DNA from: Corallococcus sp. NCRR
Lineage (GTDB): Bacteria; Myxococcota; Myxococcia; Myxococcales; Myxococcaceae
Length of the DNA: 64,000 bases
Direction: 5' to 3'
Assembly: GCF_026965535.1 (NCBI RefSeq)
Contig: NZ_CP114039.1
Location: 6,324,001 to 6,388,000, forward strand
Part shown: positions 38,810 to 47,945 of the stretch, one piece after another
Numbering within the stretch: position 1 is the first letter of the stretch
Layout of the letters: every line of letters starts with the position of its first letter
The notes under the pieces: generated by a model
Database searches by the model: none
What the model was told of the DNA's origin: nothing
Seen by the model: the letters and a program-made list of their open reading frames with translations, nothing else
Translations under genes and position numbers: made by a program

Positions 38810-40618
38810 TCAGAACTCCAGCGTCACCGACCGGCCGTTCACCGTCAGCGTCACCGACGTCTTGCCGGGCGACCGGTCCGCCGACTCGTCCTCCGGCTGG
38901 AAGGTCATCACCTTGCGCGCGAAGTCGTACGGCTTCTGGTCCTCGCGCGTGCACAGGTAGATGTCCTGCGAGTTGCCGGGGTTGCAGATGGGGTTGTGAC
39001 CCTGGTTGCGGTCACGCGTCAGGTCCCACCCGGACATGTTGCCCAGGTTCTTCTCATGCGCGAACCGCACCAGCTTCTCCATGTCCGACAGGTGGAAGAA
39101 GATGCGCGTGTTGTTGTTCGTCCCGTACATGGGGCACGCGCCGATGCGCCGCCAGACCTTCTCCGCGCTCCAGTGGGGGAACGCCGCCTGGATCTGCCGG
39201 TGCATGCCGTTGAGCGCGTACACGCAGCACTGGTACGGGTCGTCCAGCGGCGCCGACTGCCCGAACTCCATCAGCATGCCGGTGATGAGGGACGGCTCGA
39301 TGCCGGCCTCCGCCAGCGCATGCACGAAGCGCTCGCCGTCCGGGTTGAAGCCCTCCAGCGAGCCGGGCGCGCCGTCCACCGCCAGCGTGTAGGAGACCTG
39401 GAGCGTCGGATCCTCGCGGAGGACCTGGGTGATGGCCGCGATGTGCCGGTCCAGCGCCGCCACGTTGTTGATGAAGCCGCCCTCGAAGTCGAAGTCGATG
39501 TGGCGCACGCCGTAGTTCTTCACCACGCCGGAGTAGATGGCCGCGATCTTCGCGACGTCGTGCTCGTTCTCCTCGAGCGGGTGGTTGGACGCGCCGCCGA
39601 AGGAGATGACCACCTGGCCGCCCTTCTGGCGGAACGCCTCCAGGTCCTGCTTGCCGTAGTGGGACGTGGTGCCCTCGGCCTGGTACTGGGCGCCGTCCGA
39701 CGAATCGGTCAGCTCCGCGTAGCCGCCCCAGTACACCTGCTTCGGGTCCGTCCCCGAGCCGCTGCCGGCGACGAGGAAGGCCAGGGTGACGCCGTCCAGG
39801 CCCGCCTGCTCCAGGGCCTCCAGCATCTTCGGCGTCTCGCCGGCCGTGTAGTCCACGAAGGGCGAGCGGCGCACCGTCCAGTCGCCGTGGTCCGGCAGCG
39901 TCTGGCCCGTGCGCGCGGTCAGCTCCGCGGACTCCTGCGAGCGCTTGCCCACGATGTCCACGGCCTGGACCGTGAAGGTGTACTCCACGTCCGACTCCAG
40001 CTTCGTGACGGTGAGGGCCGGCGTGGTGGCGTGGGCCACCTGGTCGCGCGGCTGCCCCGTCTTGCCGTAGTGCACGTCGTAGCCGGCGACGGCCGTGTCG
40101 TCCGTGGACGCGTCCCAGGCCAGGGACACGCTCCGGATGCCCGCCGACACCAGGCGCGGGTTCTGGGGCACCGTGGGCGGCTCCTTGTCGTCGGGCGGCA
40201 CCACCGGGTTGCCGTCCAGGGTGAACTGGGTGGGCAGCGTCTCCAGGTCGAACCCGCCCTGCGGATGGTTGTACGCGAGCGAGAACTCCTTGAAGCCGCC
40301 ATGGGCCGGGATGGGCAGCAGGTGCGACTCCAGGTTGAACTCCACGGTGTCACCCTTCACGGTGAGATCGCCCGTGCCGGCGTTCTTCGCGATCTGCACG
40401 CCCCGGTCCGCCAGCGGGTTCTTCATGCCAATGCGCGGATTGGCGAGCGGCGCGTCCGAGTAGTTGGTGATGCGCAGGGTGAGCGTGCGCCAGTACTCCG
40501 ACGGGGCGGCGTCCTTCCAGCTGGCGGTCAGGGTGATCAGCGAGGACGTGGCGCGGGAGGGCTTCCCCCCGGAGGAGCCGGCGAGGGCGTAGGCGCGAGG
40601 CATGAAATTGACGGCCAT
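38810..40618 (-). CDS. GH18 chitinase-like enzyme with Fn3 domain
   Basis: A 602-residue protein. An N-terminal beta-rich domain (about 1-135) resembles a carbohydrate-binding module. A fibronectin type III domain (about 150-235, PPTVPQNPRLVSAGIRSVSLAWDAS) and a GH18 barrel (about 250-575) follow. The active-site strand reads VRHIDFDFEGG, so the Asp-x-Asp-x-Glu core with the catalytic Glu is present, although the first Asp of the usual motif is Arg. The other barrel motif VVISFGGASN is also present. No signal peptide is obvious, so secretion may use another route. The ATG at 40618 is chosen because upstream codons look non-coding. Likely substrate: chitin or a related N-acetylglucosamine polymer. 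Confidence 0.85.
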   Translation of the reverse strand: MAVNFMPRAYALAGSSGGKPSRATSSLITLTASWKDAAPSEYWRTLTLRITNYSDAPLANPRIGMKNPLADRGVQIAKNAGTGDLTVKGDTVEFNLESHLLPIPAHGGFKEFSLAYNHPQGGFDLETLPTQFTLDGNPVVPPDDKEPPTVPQNPRLVSAGIRSVSLAWDASTDDTAVAGYDVHYGKTGQPRDQVAHATTPALTVTKLESDVEYTFTVQAVDIVGKRSQESAELTARTGQTLPDHGDWTVRRSPFVDYTAGETPKMLEALEQAGLDGVTLAFLVAGSGSGTDPKQVYWGGYAELTDSSDGAQYQAEGTTSHYGKQDLEAFRQKGGQVVISFGGASNHPLEENEHDVAKIAAIYSGVVKNYGVRHIDFDFEGGFINNVAALDRHIAAITQVLREDPTLQVSYTLAVDGAPGSLEGFNPDGERFVHALAEAGIEPSLITGMLMEFGQSAPLDDPYQCCVYALNGMHRQIQAAFPHWSAEKVWRRIGACPMYGTNNNTRIFFHLSDMEKLVRFAHEKNLGNMSGWDLTRDRNQGHNPICNPGNSQDIYLCTREDQKPYDFARKVMTFQPEDESADRSPGKTSVTLTVNGRSVTLEF

Positions 40619-41418
40619 GTGTCTGTCTTCTCTTTCGGTGTAACGGGTTCGCGGATGTAGCAAGGCCACGGCCGCGGCGGACTGCCGCGGTGGCCCGGTG
40701 CCGGATGGGTGCTGTCTTCAGGACCCGCGGGCTGCGTGATTCCTGGCGAGCCGGACGGCGGCTCGCGAGAGCCAAGATCCATTTCATGGATGTGATTGGC
40801 ACCCGGCCGGAGGGAGGGAGCCCCCTGGCCCCGGGGACGGGTGGGGCAAGTCCCGGCATGGGAGGACATGTGCGCCGCTATCCGGCCACGAGGAACGGTC
40901 AGGGTGATTCCACGCACACACTCCCAGCCCCGGAGGCGGATGATGTGCCTGGGGGTATGCGGTGGGGCCCGTGGACCTGGGTCCCATGAGGCGGCCTCCC
41001 ACCCACACCGGCGCGGCGCCCATCCCCGTGTCAACGGGCCCGGGCCGTCTTCGTCGCCACGATATTCGTCAGGATTTGATGTCGCGCGGATCCATGCCCG
41101 CGCGTGCGTGATTCCTGGTGTCGGATGCCTCCGGGCATGGCGTCCAGTACTTCCGGTTGATTCGTGAAAGCGCGTTTGTCGCCTTTAAGGATGTGATTTC
41201 AACATGTGTCGTGTTTGTCTTCTCGGGATGGGACCGGCGATGCAGTTGCCGCCCCGGGGTGCGGGCTTCAGCTTCCGGTCCCCGTCCTCCCGGTGCAGGT
41301 GGCTGCCTTGTGAGGCATTGCCCCGGGGACGGCGTGGCGCGGGCGCCCGGGGTATCGCATTTCTTGGCTGGGTTTGATGGTGCGGTGTCTCTCCAACCAG
41401 TGAAAGGGAAGTCAGGTC
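40619..41418. other. 800-base divergent intergenic region between two GH18 genes
   Basis: No gene here is convincing; the short frames have no ribosome sites or recognisable products. It contains a 14-base direct repeat (TGCGTGATTCCTGG at 40733-40746 and 41105-41118) and alternating GAGCC/GGCTC hairpins at 40748-40773. A patch of lower GC at about 41060-41240 could hold the promoter of the 41419 gene, and a weak -24/-12-like match lies at 40661-40675 on the minus strand. Confidence 0.5.
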
Positions 41419-43062
41419 ATGATGGATTCGAAGCGGGGATGGGCTGGGGTGCGGCGGGCGGAACCGAAGCAGTACGTGCCGGAGGTGTTCGTCCCGGATG
41501 CGCTGACGCTGGACGATGTCTCGACGCGGCGGGGCTACCGGACCGTGGGATACCGGGGTGACGGGCTGGGGAGCAATCTCTCCTATACGTCGGTCCGGGT
41601 GGGGCGGCCCGTCTACAATGTCTATCCCCAGGCGCGCGGCGCGCCCCGGCTGTCCGCCTATGTTTCAGACCTGGGCCTGGAGGACGGCCGGCCGCTGGGC
41701 CTGGAGGAGCCGCGGTTCTTCGGGCGGGGCTTCGATGTCTCGCGCCTGCCGCCCACGGCGTATGACCGGCTCATCTTCGGGTCGCTGGGCATCGTGGGGG
41801 ACGGGGGGCCCAGGGCCGCGCAGATCCGCAAGCATGCCCGGGGGGCGCAGTTGGATCGCCGGGGGCGCGTCACCATCGTGGACTACCTGCAGGACGTGGC
41901 GTCGTTTCCCTTCCATGGCGTGTCCATGGCGAAGGTGGGCGCCAACCTGACCAACTACCACGCGCTGTACTTCTCCCAGGAGCGGGCCCTGGGGATGCTG
42001 GGGGCCTTGAGGACGCTGCAGCAACAGGCCGCGGCCGAGGGCCACGCGCTGGAGCTGGCGTTCTCCGTGGGCGGGTGGCTCATGTCCGGCCACTTCTCCG
42101 GGATGGCGGCCAGCCCTCGCGAGCGCGCGGAGTTCGTCTCCAGCATCGTGGAGCTGTTCTCCCTCTTCCCCATGTTCTCCTCCGTGGACCTGGACTGGGA
42201 CTGCCTGGGCGGCGGCTGGCTTTCGAGCGATGAGTCCTCCAAGGACGACAGCGTGAACTACGTCCGGCTGGTGGCGGAGCTGCGGGCGGCGCTGGACGCA
42301 GCGGAGCGCGGCCTGGGCCGCAAGGAGATCTCCGTCGCGGCGAGCTGCGACCTGGCGAAGCTGCGGCTCGTGAACGTGCCGGCGCTCCGCGACGTGGGGC
42401 TGGACCGGGTCTACCTCAAGGGCTTCGACTTCTTCAGCCCGGGGACGTCGCGCTCCATCGTCCACCACGCGAACCTCAAGCGCTACGCGGGCTCGCCGCA
42501 CTCCATCGAGGCGGCGGTGGAGCTCCTCCTGTCGCGCAAGGTGGACCCGGCGTGTCTGCACCTGGGCTACGCGTCCGAGGGGCAGGCCGCGGCGGGCGCC
42601 AGCCGGGACTCGCTCCAGTACAACCCGGAGGGGGCCGCGCTGGGCACCTTCGAGGCGGGCGTGGTGGAGCTGTACGACCTCTTGCGCAACCAGGTGGACT
42701 ACTCGGCCCGGCCGCCCGTGGGGCGCAACGGCTTCGACCTGTGCACGGACCGCTGGGCGGACGCGGACTACCTCTACAGCGAGGAGTCCCGGCAGCTCAT
42801 CACCCTGGATACGCCTCGCACGGTGAAGGCGAAGGCGGAGTTCGCCGCCGCGTACGGCCTGGGCGGCGTCTTCTGCGGGGCCGCGCACCAGGACACCGGG
42901 CTGCTCCACAACGCGGCGCGGGAGGGGCTGGGCGCACGGGCCCTGCGCACCGTGTTCGACATGGCCTCCACCTACGTGCCCGGGCAGGTGCGGCCGCTGG
43001 GGCCCGGCGTCCGGGAGGCGCGCATCCCGGGCGACGGGCTGGGGAGCGCCTGCGCGCACTGA
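41419..43062 (+). CDS. GH18-family protein with altered catalytic motif
   Basis: A 547-residue protein with an N-terminal region of about 150 residues that I do not recognise and a GH18 barrel (about 150-520). Barrel motifs include LAFSVGGWLMSGHF and the active-site strand FSSVDLDWDCLGGGW. There the catalytic Glu of the DxxDxDxE motif is Asp and the first Asp is Ser, so chitinase activity may be lost or changed. The later section (FDLCTDRWADADYLYSEES, YGLGGVFCGAAHQDTG) resembles chitinases that accompany insecticidal toxin complexes, from memory only. No signal peptide is visible. ATG 41419 follows an AAGGGAAG ribosome site. Confidence 0.75.
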   Translation: MMDSKRGWAGVRRAEPKQYVPEVFVPDALTLDDVSTRRGYRTVGYRGDGLGSNLSYTSVRVGRPVYNVYPQARGAPRLSAYVSDLGLEDGRPLGLEEPRFFGRGFDVSRLPPTAYDRLIFGSLGIVGDGGPRAAQIRKHARGAQLDRRGRVTIVDYLQDVASFPFHGVSMAKVGANLTNYHALYFSQERALGMLGALRTLQQQAAAEGHALELAFSVGGWLMSGHFSGMAASPRERAEFVSSIVELFSLFPMFSSVDLDWDCLGGGWLSSDESSKDDSVNYVRLVAELRAALDAAERGLGRKEISVAASCDLAKLRLVNVPALRDVGLDRVYLKGFDFFSPGTSRSIVHHANLKRYAGSPHSIEAAVELLLSRKVDPACLHLGYASEGQAAAGASRDSLQYNPEGAALGTFEAGVVELYDLLRNQVDYSARPPVGRNGFDLCTDRWADADYLYSEESRQLITLDTPRTVKAKAEFAAAYGLGGVFCGAAHQDTGLLHNAAREGLGARALRTVFDMASTYVPGQVRPLGPGVREARIPGDGLGSACAH

Positions 43063-43094
43063 CGCGCCGGCCCGCTCCGGTGTAAACGGGGCGG

Positions 43095-43919
43095 ATGAAC
43101 GACGTGAACCTGGTGGAGATCGCCCGGCGGTTCGAACACAAGCAGGCCACCTCCGCGGTGGCGCTCTCCACGGCCTCCGCGCCGCTGGCGGACGGCTGGA
43201 TGGCGTTCGGCGGCGAGGGCTCCTACATCAACAAGTCGTGCGGCTACGGCTTCGCGCGGGACGTCACGGACGCGGAGCTGGACGCGCTGGTGGACTTCTT
43301 CGCGTCGCGCGGCGTGGAGCCCAAGGCGGAGCTGAGCCCCTTCGCGCCCCAGTCCCTGTTGAAGGGGCTGGCGGACCGGGGCTTCGTGCTGCGCGAGTTC
43401 GAGACGGTGCTGTACCGGCCGCTTCGGGCGGGAGAGGACCTGTCGCGGCTGACGCAGGGGGCTCCCGCCGGGCTGCGCGTGGAGCGGGTGGATCCGTCCG
43501 ACGACGCGGCGGTGCGCAGGTACGTGGAGATCGCCGGCAGCGGCTTCGTGCCGGAGGGCGAGTCGATGCCGGACATCTTCTGGGAGATGGGCCTGAAGGC
43601 CGCGCACCATCCCAGCACGGACTCGTATCTGGCGTGGATTGACGGCGTGCCGGCGGGGGGAGGGGCCTGCGAGGTGAGCGACGGGCTCACGTCCCTGTTC
43701 GGCACGTCCGTGCTGCCGGCGTACCGGCGGCGCGGCGTGCAGCAGGCGCTCATCGCCGCGCGCCTGGCGCGGGGGCTGGAGAAGGGCAGTGACCTGGCGG
43801 CCATCATGTCCTCGCCCGGCATCCCCACGGAGCGCAACTCCATGCGGATGGGGTTCCAGATGGCCTACTCCCGCGCCGTGCTGGTGAAGCCCGGCGCGGG
43901 GCTGATGCCGTCGCCCTGA
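43095..43919 (+). CDS. GNAT-family acetyltransferase
   Basis: A 274-residue cytoplasmic protein. The C-terminal half (about 135-265) is a GNAT domain, with the acetyl-CoA-binding motif A in SVLPAYRRRGVQQALIAARL near 215-235. The N-terminal half looks like a second, degenerate GNAT fold, making a tandem GNAT layout. It begins 32 bases after the GH18 gene on the same strand and may be co-transcribed. The acetylated substrate is unknown. Confidence 0.85.
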   Translation: MNDVNLVEIARRFEHKQATSAVALSTASAPLADGWMAFGGEGSYINKSCGYGFARDVTDAELDALVDFFASRGVEPKAELSPFAPQSLLKGLADRGFVLREFETVLYRPLRAGEDLSRLTQGAPAGLRVERVDPSDDAAVRRYVEIAGSGFVPEGESMPDIFWEMGLKAAHHPSTDSYLAWIDGVPAGGGACEVSDGLTSLFGTSVLPAYRRRGVQQALIAARLARGLEKGSDLAAIMSSPGIPTERNSMRMGFQMAYSRAVLVKPGAGLMPSP

Positions 43920-43929
43920 ACGTCAGGGG

Positions 43930-45273
43930 CTACGGCTGCGGCACGGTGTACGCCAGGGGCAGCAGGGCGCCGTTCTTGTTGAAGGGGTTGTAGCTGCCCT
44001 GCGGGCCCACCCAGCCGCAGCCGCCGTAGCCGTGCATCTCCACCACCTGGTTGCTGTCGTGGAAGGCCCACCACGAGGACTCGCTCGAGGGGCCGGCCCG
44101 GCCGATGCCGCCGGTGGGCACGGAGAACGGCGTGCCTCGCAGGTCCACGTTGGCCAGGCCCGTGCGGCTGCACCCCATGGCCGCCGCGTAGGTCATGGCC
44201 GTCACGGGCTCCCTGTCGACGTGCTTGAGGGAGCCGGTGGACGTCGCGAAGGTCTGGTCCCCGGTGTCCACGGCGAGGGTGACGGGGTTCAGCCGGACGC
44301 GCGTGTACCGCGTCCGCACGTCGGTGCCCGGCGAGTTCCCTCCCGCCGTGTACTGCGAGTAGTTCGCGCCGTCCTCCGTGTGCACCAGGGGGAGGTACTC
44401 CCTGGGCGTGCCGGCCATGTCCTGGCACCAGGCCGTCCAGCGCTTCAGCGGGTCCTTGTTCACGAACAGCGCGTACTCGCCGTCCGGCGCACCCGGGCGG
44501 GCCGCCTGGAGCTCCTGACAGGTCGCGGGGCGATCCCCGCCGCGGTAGTGGAGCTGGAGCAGGCCCCCATGCTGGTTGAAGGGGTTGTAGCTGCCCTGCG
44601 GGCCCACCCAGCCGCAGAAGCCGCCACCGGACAGCGTGACGACCTGGCCGTCCTCGCTGGTGACGGCGGCGCCGGTCGTGCCCGCGCCGCCCACGCCGAA
44701 CGACTCCGCCTCCACCGTGAACGGGGTGCCCCGGAGGTCGACGTTGCCCTGGCCCTGGCCGCCGCCGCACGCCATGGCCACGCCATAGGTCATCGCGGTG
44801 ACGGTCTCCGGCGAGTGCGTCAGCTCGCCCGTGGAGGAGGCGAAGGTCTGGTCCGCCGTGTCCACGCGCAGGGTCACCGGGTCGATGCGCAGCCGGGTGA
44901 AGTGGGTGCGCACGTCGGTGCCGGGGGAGGAGCCGCCGGCCGTGTACTGCGAGAAGTTGGCGTCGGCGCCCGTGCGCGTGAGCGGGAGGTACTCGGTGGG
45001 CGTGCCGGTCATGTCGTGGCAGTAGGCGGTCCAGGACGCGCTGGTGTCACCCGCCACGTACAGCACGTAGTCACCGTCCGGCGCTCCGGGTTGGGCGGCG
45101 CGGATGTCCAGGCAGCGGGAGGGCCGCGCGGTGAGGTCCTGGGGGTGCTCCGCCAGGGTGCTGTCGCTGTCGCTGGCGCCACAGCCGGCGGCGGCGAGCG
45201 CCAGGAGGCTCCAGGTCAAGGGCCGCGCGCGGCGGAGGAGGTGGGGGAGGACGGAAGGCTTCGAGGCGTTCAT
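43930..45273 (-). CDS. Lipoprotein with two tandem GON domains
   Basis: A 447-residue lipoprotein with lipobox [10 protein letters not shown] near residue 30 and two homologous GON domains (about 48-240 and 245-447). Each starts with a Cys and APDG-YVL or APDG-YAL, has an MTGTP-EYLPL or MAGTP-EYLPL core, [16 protein letters not shown], a central DLRGTPF segment, and a closing [17 protein letters not shown] is best known from metazoan ADAMTS proteases; bacterial copies occur mainly on surface proteins. The ATG at 45273 begins the signal peptide. A -24/-12-like element lies at 45314-45328. It is encoded downstream of the megasynthase on the same strand, beyond a tandem repeat. Function unknown. 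Confidence 0.82.
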   Translation of the reverse strand: MNASKPSVLPHLLRRARPLTWSLLALAAAGCGASDSDSTLAEHPQDLTARPSRCLDIRAAQPGAPDGDYVLYVAGDTSASWTAYCHDMTGTPTEYLPLTRTGADANFSQYTAGGSSPGTDVRTHFTRLRIDPVTLRVDTADQTFASSTGELTHSPETVTAMTYGVAMACGGGQGQGNVDLRGTPFTVEAESFGVGGAGTTGAAVTSEDGQVVTLSGGGFCGWVGPQGSYNPFNQHGGLLQLHYRGGDRPATCQELQAARPGAPDGEYALFVNKDPLKRWTAWCQDMAGTPREYLPLVHTEDGANYSQYTAGGNSPGTDVRTRYTRVRLNPVTLAVDTGDQTFATSTGSLKHVDREPVTAMTYAAAMGCSRTGLANVDLRGTPFSVPTGGIGRAGPSSESSWWAFHDSNQVVEMHGYGGCGWVGPQGSYNPFNKNGALLPLAYTVPQP

Positions 45274-45313
45274 GGGGCGGGACTCCTGTGAGCGGTTGCG
45301 AGGCCTTCCCATG

Positions 45314-45328
45314 GCAAGGCCGGGGCCA
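45314..45328 (-). promoter_or_regulatory. Possible sigma-54 promoter of the GON lipoprotein gene
   Basis: Minus strand reads TGGCCC-CGGCC-TTGC with correct spacing and one departure in the -24 box. Predicted start near 45302, a leader of about 29 bases before the ATG at 45273. A perfect 18-bp dyad lies 85 bases upstream, as an activator site would. Confidence 0.35.
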
Positions 45329-45412
45329 CGCGAGCCGCCAGGGCCTCGCCGTCGGGATTCCGGGGCGTTACGTGTGAGTTCGGTCCAACGGGTGACATGG
45401 CCGCGCCGCGAA

Positions 45413-45430
45413 CGTGCCAGTCCTGGCACG
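45413..45430. promoter_or_regulatory. Perfect 18-bp dyad upstream of the GON lipoprotein gene
   Basis: CGTGCCAG-TC-CTGGCACG, perfect 8-bp arms. A likely regulator-binding site; which regulator is not known. It differs from the dyad at 7309-10043. Confidence 0.4.
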
Positions 45431-45446
45431 CGCGCGGGTTCCTCCG

Positions 45447-45580
45447 AGGAGGCGGCCTGTCATGCCCCCTCGGGGCCCTTCACGTGCGCCCCCGGCGCCG
45501 CCATGCGGGCGGCACCAGGAGGTGGCCTGTCATGCCCCCTCGGGGCCCTTCACGTGCGCCCCGGCGCCATGCGGGCGGCA
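45447..45580. repeat. 70-bp tandem repeat, two copies
   Basis: Two head-to-tail copies, starting at 45447 and 45517, differ by a few substitutions and small deletions in the second copy. Each contains the dyad GCCCC-CTC-GGGGC and CACGTG. They lie between the megasynthase stop and the GON lipoprotein promoter, in the 328-base non-coding stretch 45274-45601. Confidence 0.8.
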
Positions 45581-45584
45581 TGGC

Positions 45585-45601
45585 GCCGGAGGGGCTCCGG
45601 C
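45585..45601 (-). terminator. Hairpin directly after the megasynthase stop
   Basis: A 7-bp perfect stem GCCGGAG/CTCCGGC with a 3-base loop, adjacent to the TAG stop at 45602-45604. Terminator-like, without a T-run. Confidence 0.45.
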
Positions 45602-47945
45602 CTACCGGGACGCTTCCCGCACCGCGCCCTGGAGCGCTTCGGTCAACCGCTTCGCGAGCCGCTGGACGTGGGGAGCGTGCAGCAGCGTGTAGTGGGTGCC
45701 GGGGAGCACCTCCCGCGTCAGCTCGCCCCGGACGTGCCCGCTCCAGCCGTCGTCTCCGCGCGCCGGGCCGTCGCCCGCCTGGAGCAGCAGGACGCGGCCG
45801 GTGAACGTTCCGGGGCGGTGGTGCTTCAGGGCGCGCAGGTTGCGCGTGAAGACCTGCAGGAGCGTGCGCCCGGCCGCCGTGGCCGCTTCCGGCGCCGCGA
45901 GCTGTCCCTGGTCGAGCTCGAACAGCGCGGCCACCTGGTCAGCGTCGTCCACGTCGAGAGGCACGCGGTCCTCCGTCGCCGGGCTCGCATCGATGAGGGC
46001 CACCAGCTCCACGGCCTCGCCCCGCGCCTGGAGCTGACGGGCCATCTCGAAGGCCACCACGCCTCCCATGGACCAGCCGCCCAGCCGGTAGGGACCTTGG
46101 GGCTGCACGGTGCGCATGGCGCTCACGTAGAGCGCCGCCATCGCCTCCACCGTGTCGAGCGGCGGACGGCTCCCGTCGAGCCCCTGGGACTGGAGCCCAT
46201 AGAACGGCTGCTCCGGGCCCAGCTGCTTCGCCAACGCCGCGTACGCGAGCACGTTGCCGCCCACCGGGTGGACGCAGAAGAAGGGCCGCCGAGAGCCCTC
46301 GCGCTGGATGGGCACGAGCGGGGAGAAGACCTCGGGCGCCTGGCGCAGCAGCCGGGCCAGCGTCTCCACCGTGGGCGCCTGGAAGAGGGCGGCCAGGGGC
46401 AGCTCGCGATGGAAGCGCTCCCGGATGCGCGCCATCAGCTTCACGGCGAGCAGGGAGTGGCCGCCCAGGTCGAAGAACGGACGCGTCACGCCAATGGGCC
46501 GGACTCCCAGCAGCTCCTCCCAGAGCGCCACGAGCTCCCGCTCCAGGTCATCGCGCGGGGCGACCTCCGTGATTTCGGAGGGACGGGCGGCCGGGGCATC
46601 CGGGATGTGCATCCGGTGAAGCTCCTCGTCCGTCAGCAGCGTCTGTCGGTCCAGGGGCGCGTCGGGCGCGGCGAGGATCGTCTCCAGCAGCGCGCTCCAG
46701 CGCTCCATCAGCCGCTGCATCGTGGCGGCGTCGAAGAGGTCCGTGCTGTACGTGAGCGCCCCCTGGAAGCCGTCGGGCCGCCGGGTGAGGGCCAGGTCCA
46801 GATCGAACTTCGCCGCCGTGGAGGGGACCTCCACCGCCTTCAGCGTCAGGCCCGGGAGGGCGACCTCCGGCTCCGGCGTGTTGTGCAGCGCGAAGAGAGC
46901 CTGGAAGAGCGGCGTGCGCCCCAGGTCGCGCTCGGGCTGGAGCGCGTCCACCAGCCGCTCGAAGGGCAGGTCCTGGTGTTCGTACGCGCCGAGCGTCATC
47001 GCGCGCACCTGCGCGAGGACCTTCCGGAACGACGTGTCCGCGGTGAAGCGGGCGCGGAGGACCAGCGTGTTGACGAAGAAGCCGATGAGCCCTTCGGTCT
47101 CCGCGTGACGGCGGTTCGCGATGGGCGTGCCCACCAGCACGTCGTCCTGTCCGGAGTATCGCGACAGCAGCAACTGGAACGCGGCCATGAGCACCATGAA
47201 GGGAGTGGCGCCTTCCCGCTTCGCCAGCGCCTCCACCGCGTCGCTCAAGGCCGGGGTCAGCTGGACGGGCCACCGCGCTCCCTGCGCGGAGCGGCGGGCC
47301 GGACGGGGCCGGTCCGTGGGCAGCGCCAGGACCTGCGGCGCCCCGTCGAGCCGCCGCTTCCACCCGTCGAGCTGTCCCTCCAGCACCTGGCCTTCCAGCC
47401 ACGTGGCCTGCCACCGGGAGAAGTCCGCGTACTGCACGGGCAGCTCCGGCAGCGGCGACGGCTGGCCCTGGCGGAAGGCTTCGTAGAGCGCCACCAACTC
47501 GCGCACGAGCACCCCGAAGGACCAGCCGTCGGAGACGGTGTGGTGCGTGCACAGCAGGAGCACGTGCTCCCTCGAAGCCAGCCGCAGCAGGGTGAAGCGA
47601 GCGAGGGGACCCGCGCCCAGGTCGAAGGGACGCAGCGCCTCCGCGTCCACCCGGCGCCAGACCTCGGCTTCACGCGCGTCCTCGGGTAGGGGCTCCAGGT
47701 CCTCCGTGCGCAGCGTTCCCGAGGGGGCTGGGTGGATGCGCTGACGGGGCGTTCCATCCTGGACTTCGAACGACGTGCGCAGGGTTTCGTGCCGCTGCAC
47801 CAGCGCGTCGAAGGCCCGCTGGAGGGCGGGGACGTCCAGCGCTCCAGACAGCCGCAGCGCGAAGGGCATGTTGTAGAGCGGGCTGCCCGGCTCCAACTGG
47901 TCGATGAACCACAGCCGCTGCTGCGCGAAGGACAGGGGCGCGAGT
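45602..47945 (-). other. Terminal C-PCP-TE without adenylation domain
   Basis: The C domain is intact (THHTVSDGWS) and is followed directly by a PCP (LGGHSLLAVK near 46440-46478) with no A domain between them. The thioesterase has GGWSMGG (Ser codon at about 46070), the Asp in ALIDASPATE and the His in GTHYTLLHAPH, the type I TE triad. The PCP could be loaded in trans by a separate A domain, or the chain could bypass it. Confidence 0.88.

Noticed and set aside
38099-40660. An 853-codon plus-strand frame
   Set aside because: Overlaps the secreted kinase partner out of frame and the chitinase gene in antisense; low-complexity translation.
40661-40675. Minus-strand -24/-12 element before the chitinase gene
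   Set aside because: Spacing is right and TTGC is present, but the -24 box matches poorly (CGGCCG); such hits are expected by chance at this base composition.
41235-41249. Plus-strand -24/-12 element before the 41419 GH18 gene
   Set aside because: The -24 box is CGGCGA and the site is about 170 bases from the start codon; not convincing.
45104-47689. An 861-codon plus-strand frame across the end of the megasynthase
   Set aside because: Runs antisense through the TE, PCP and C domains; its composition is that of a shadow frame.
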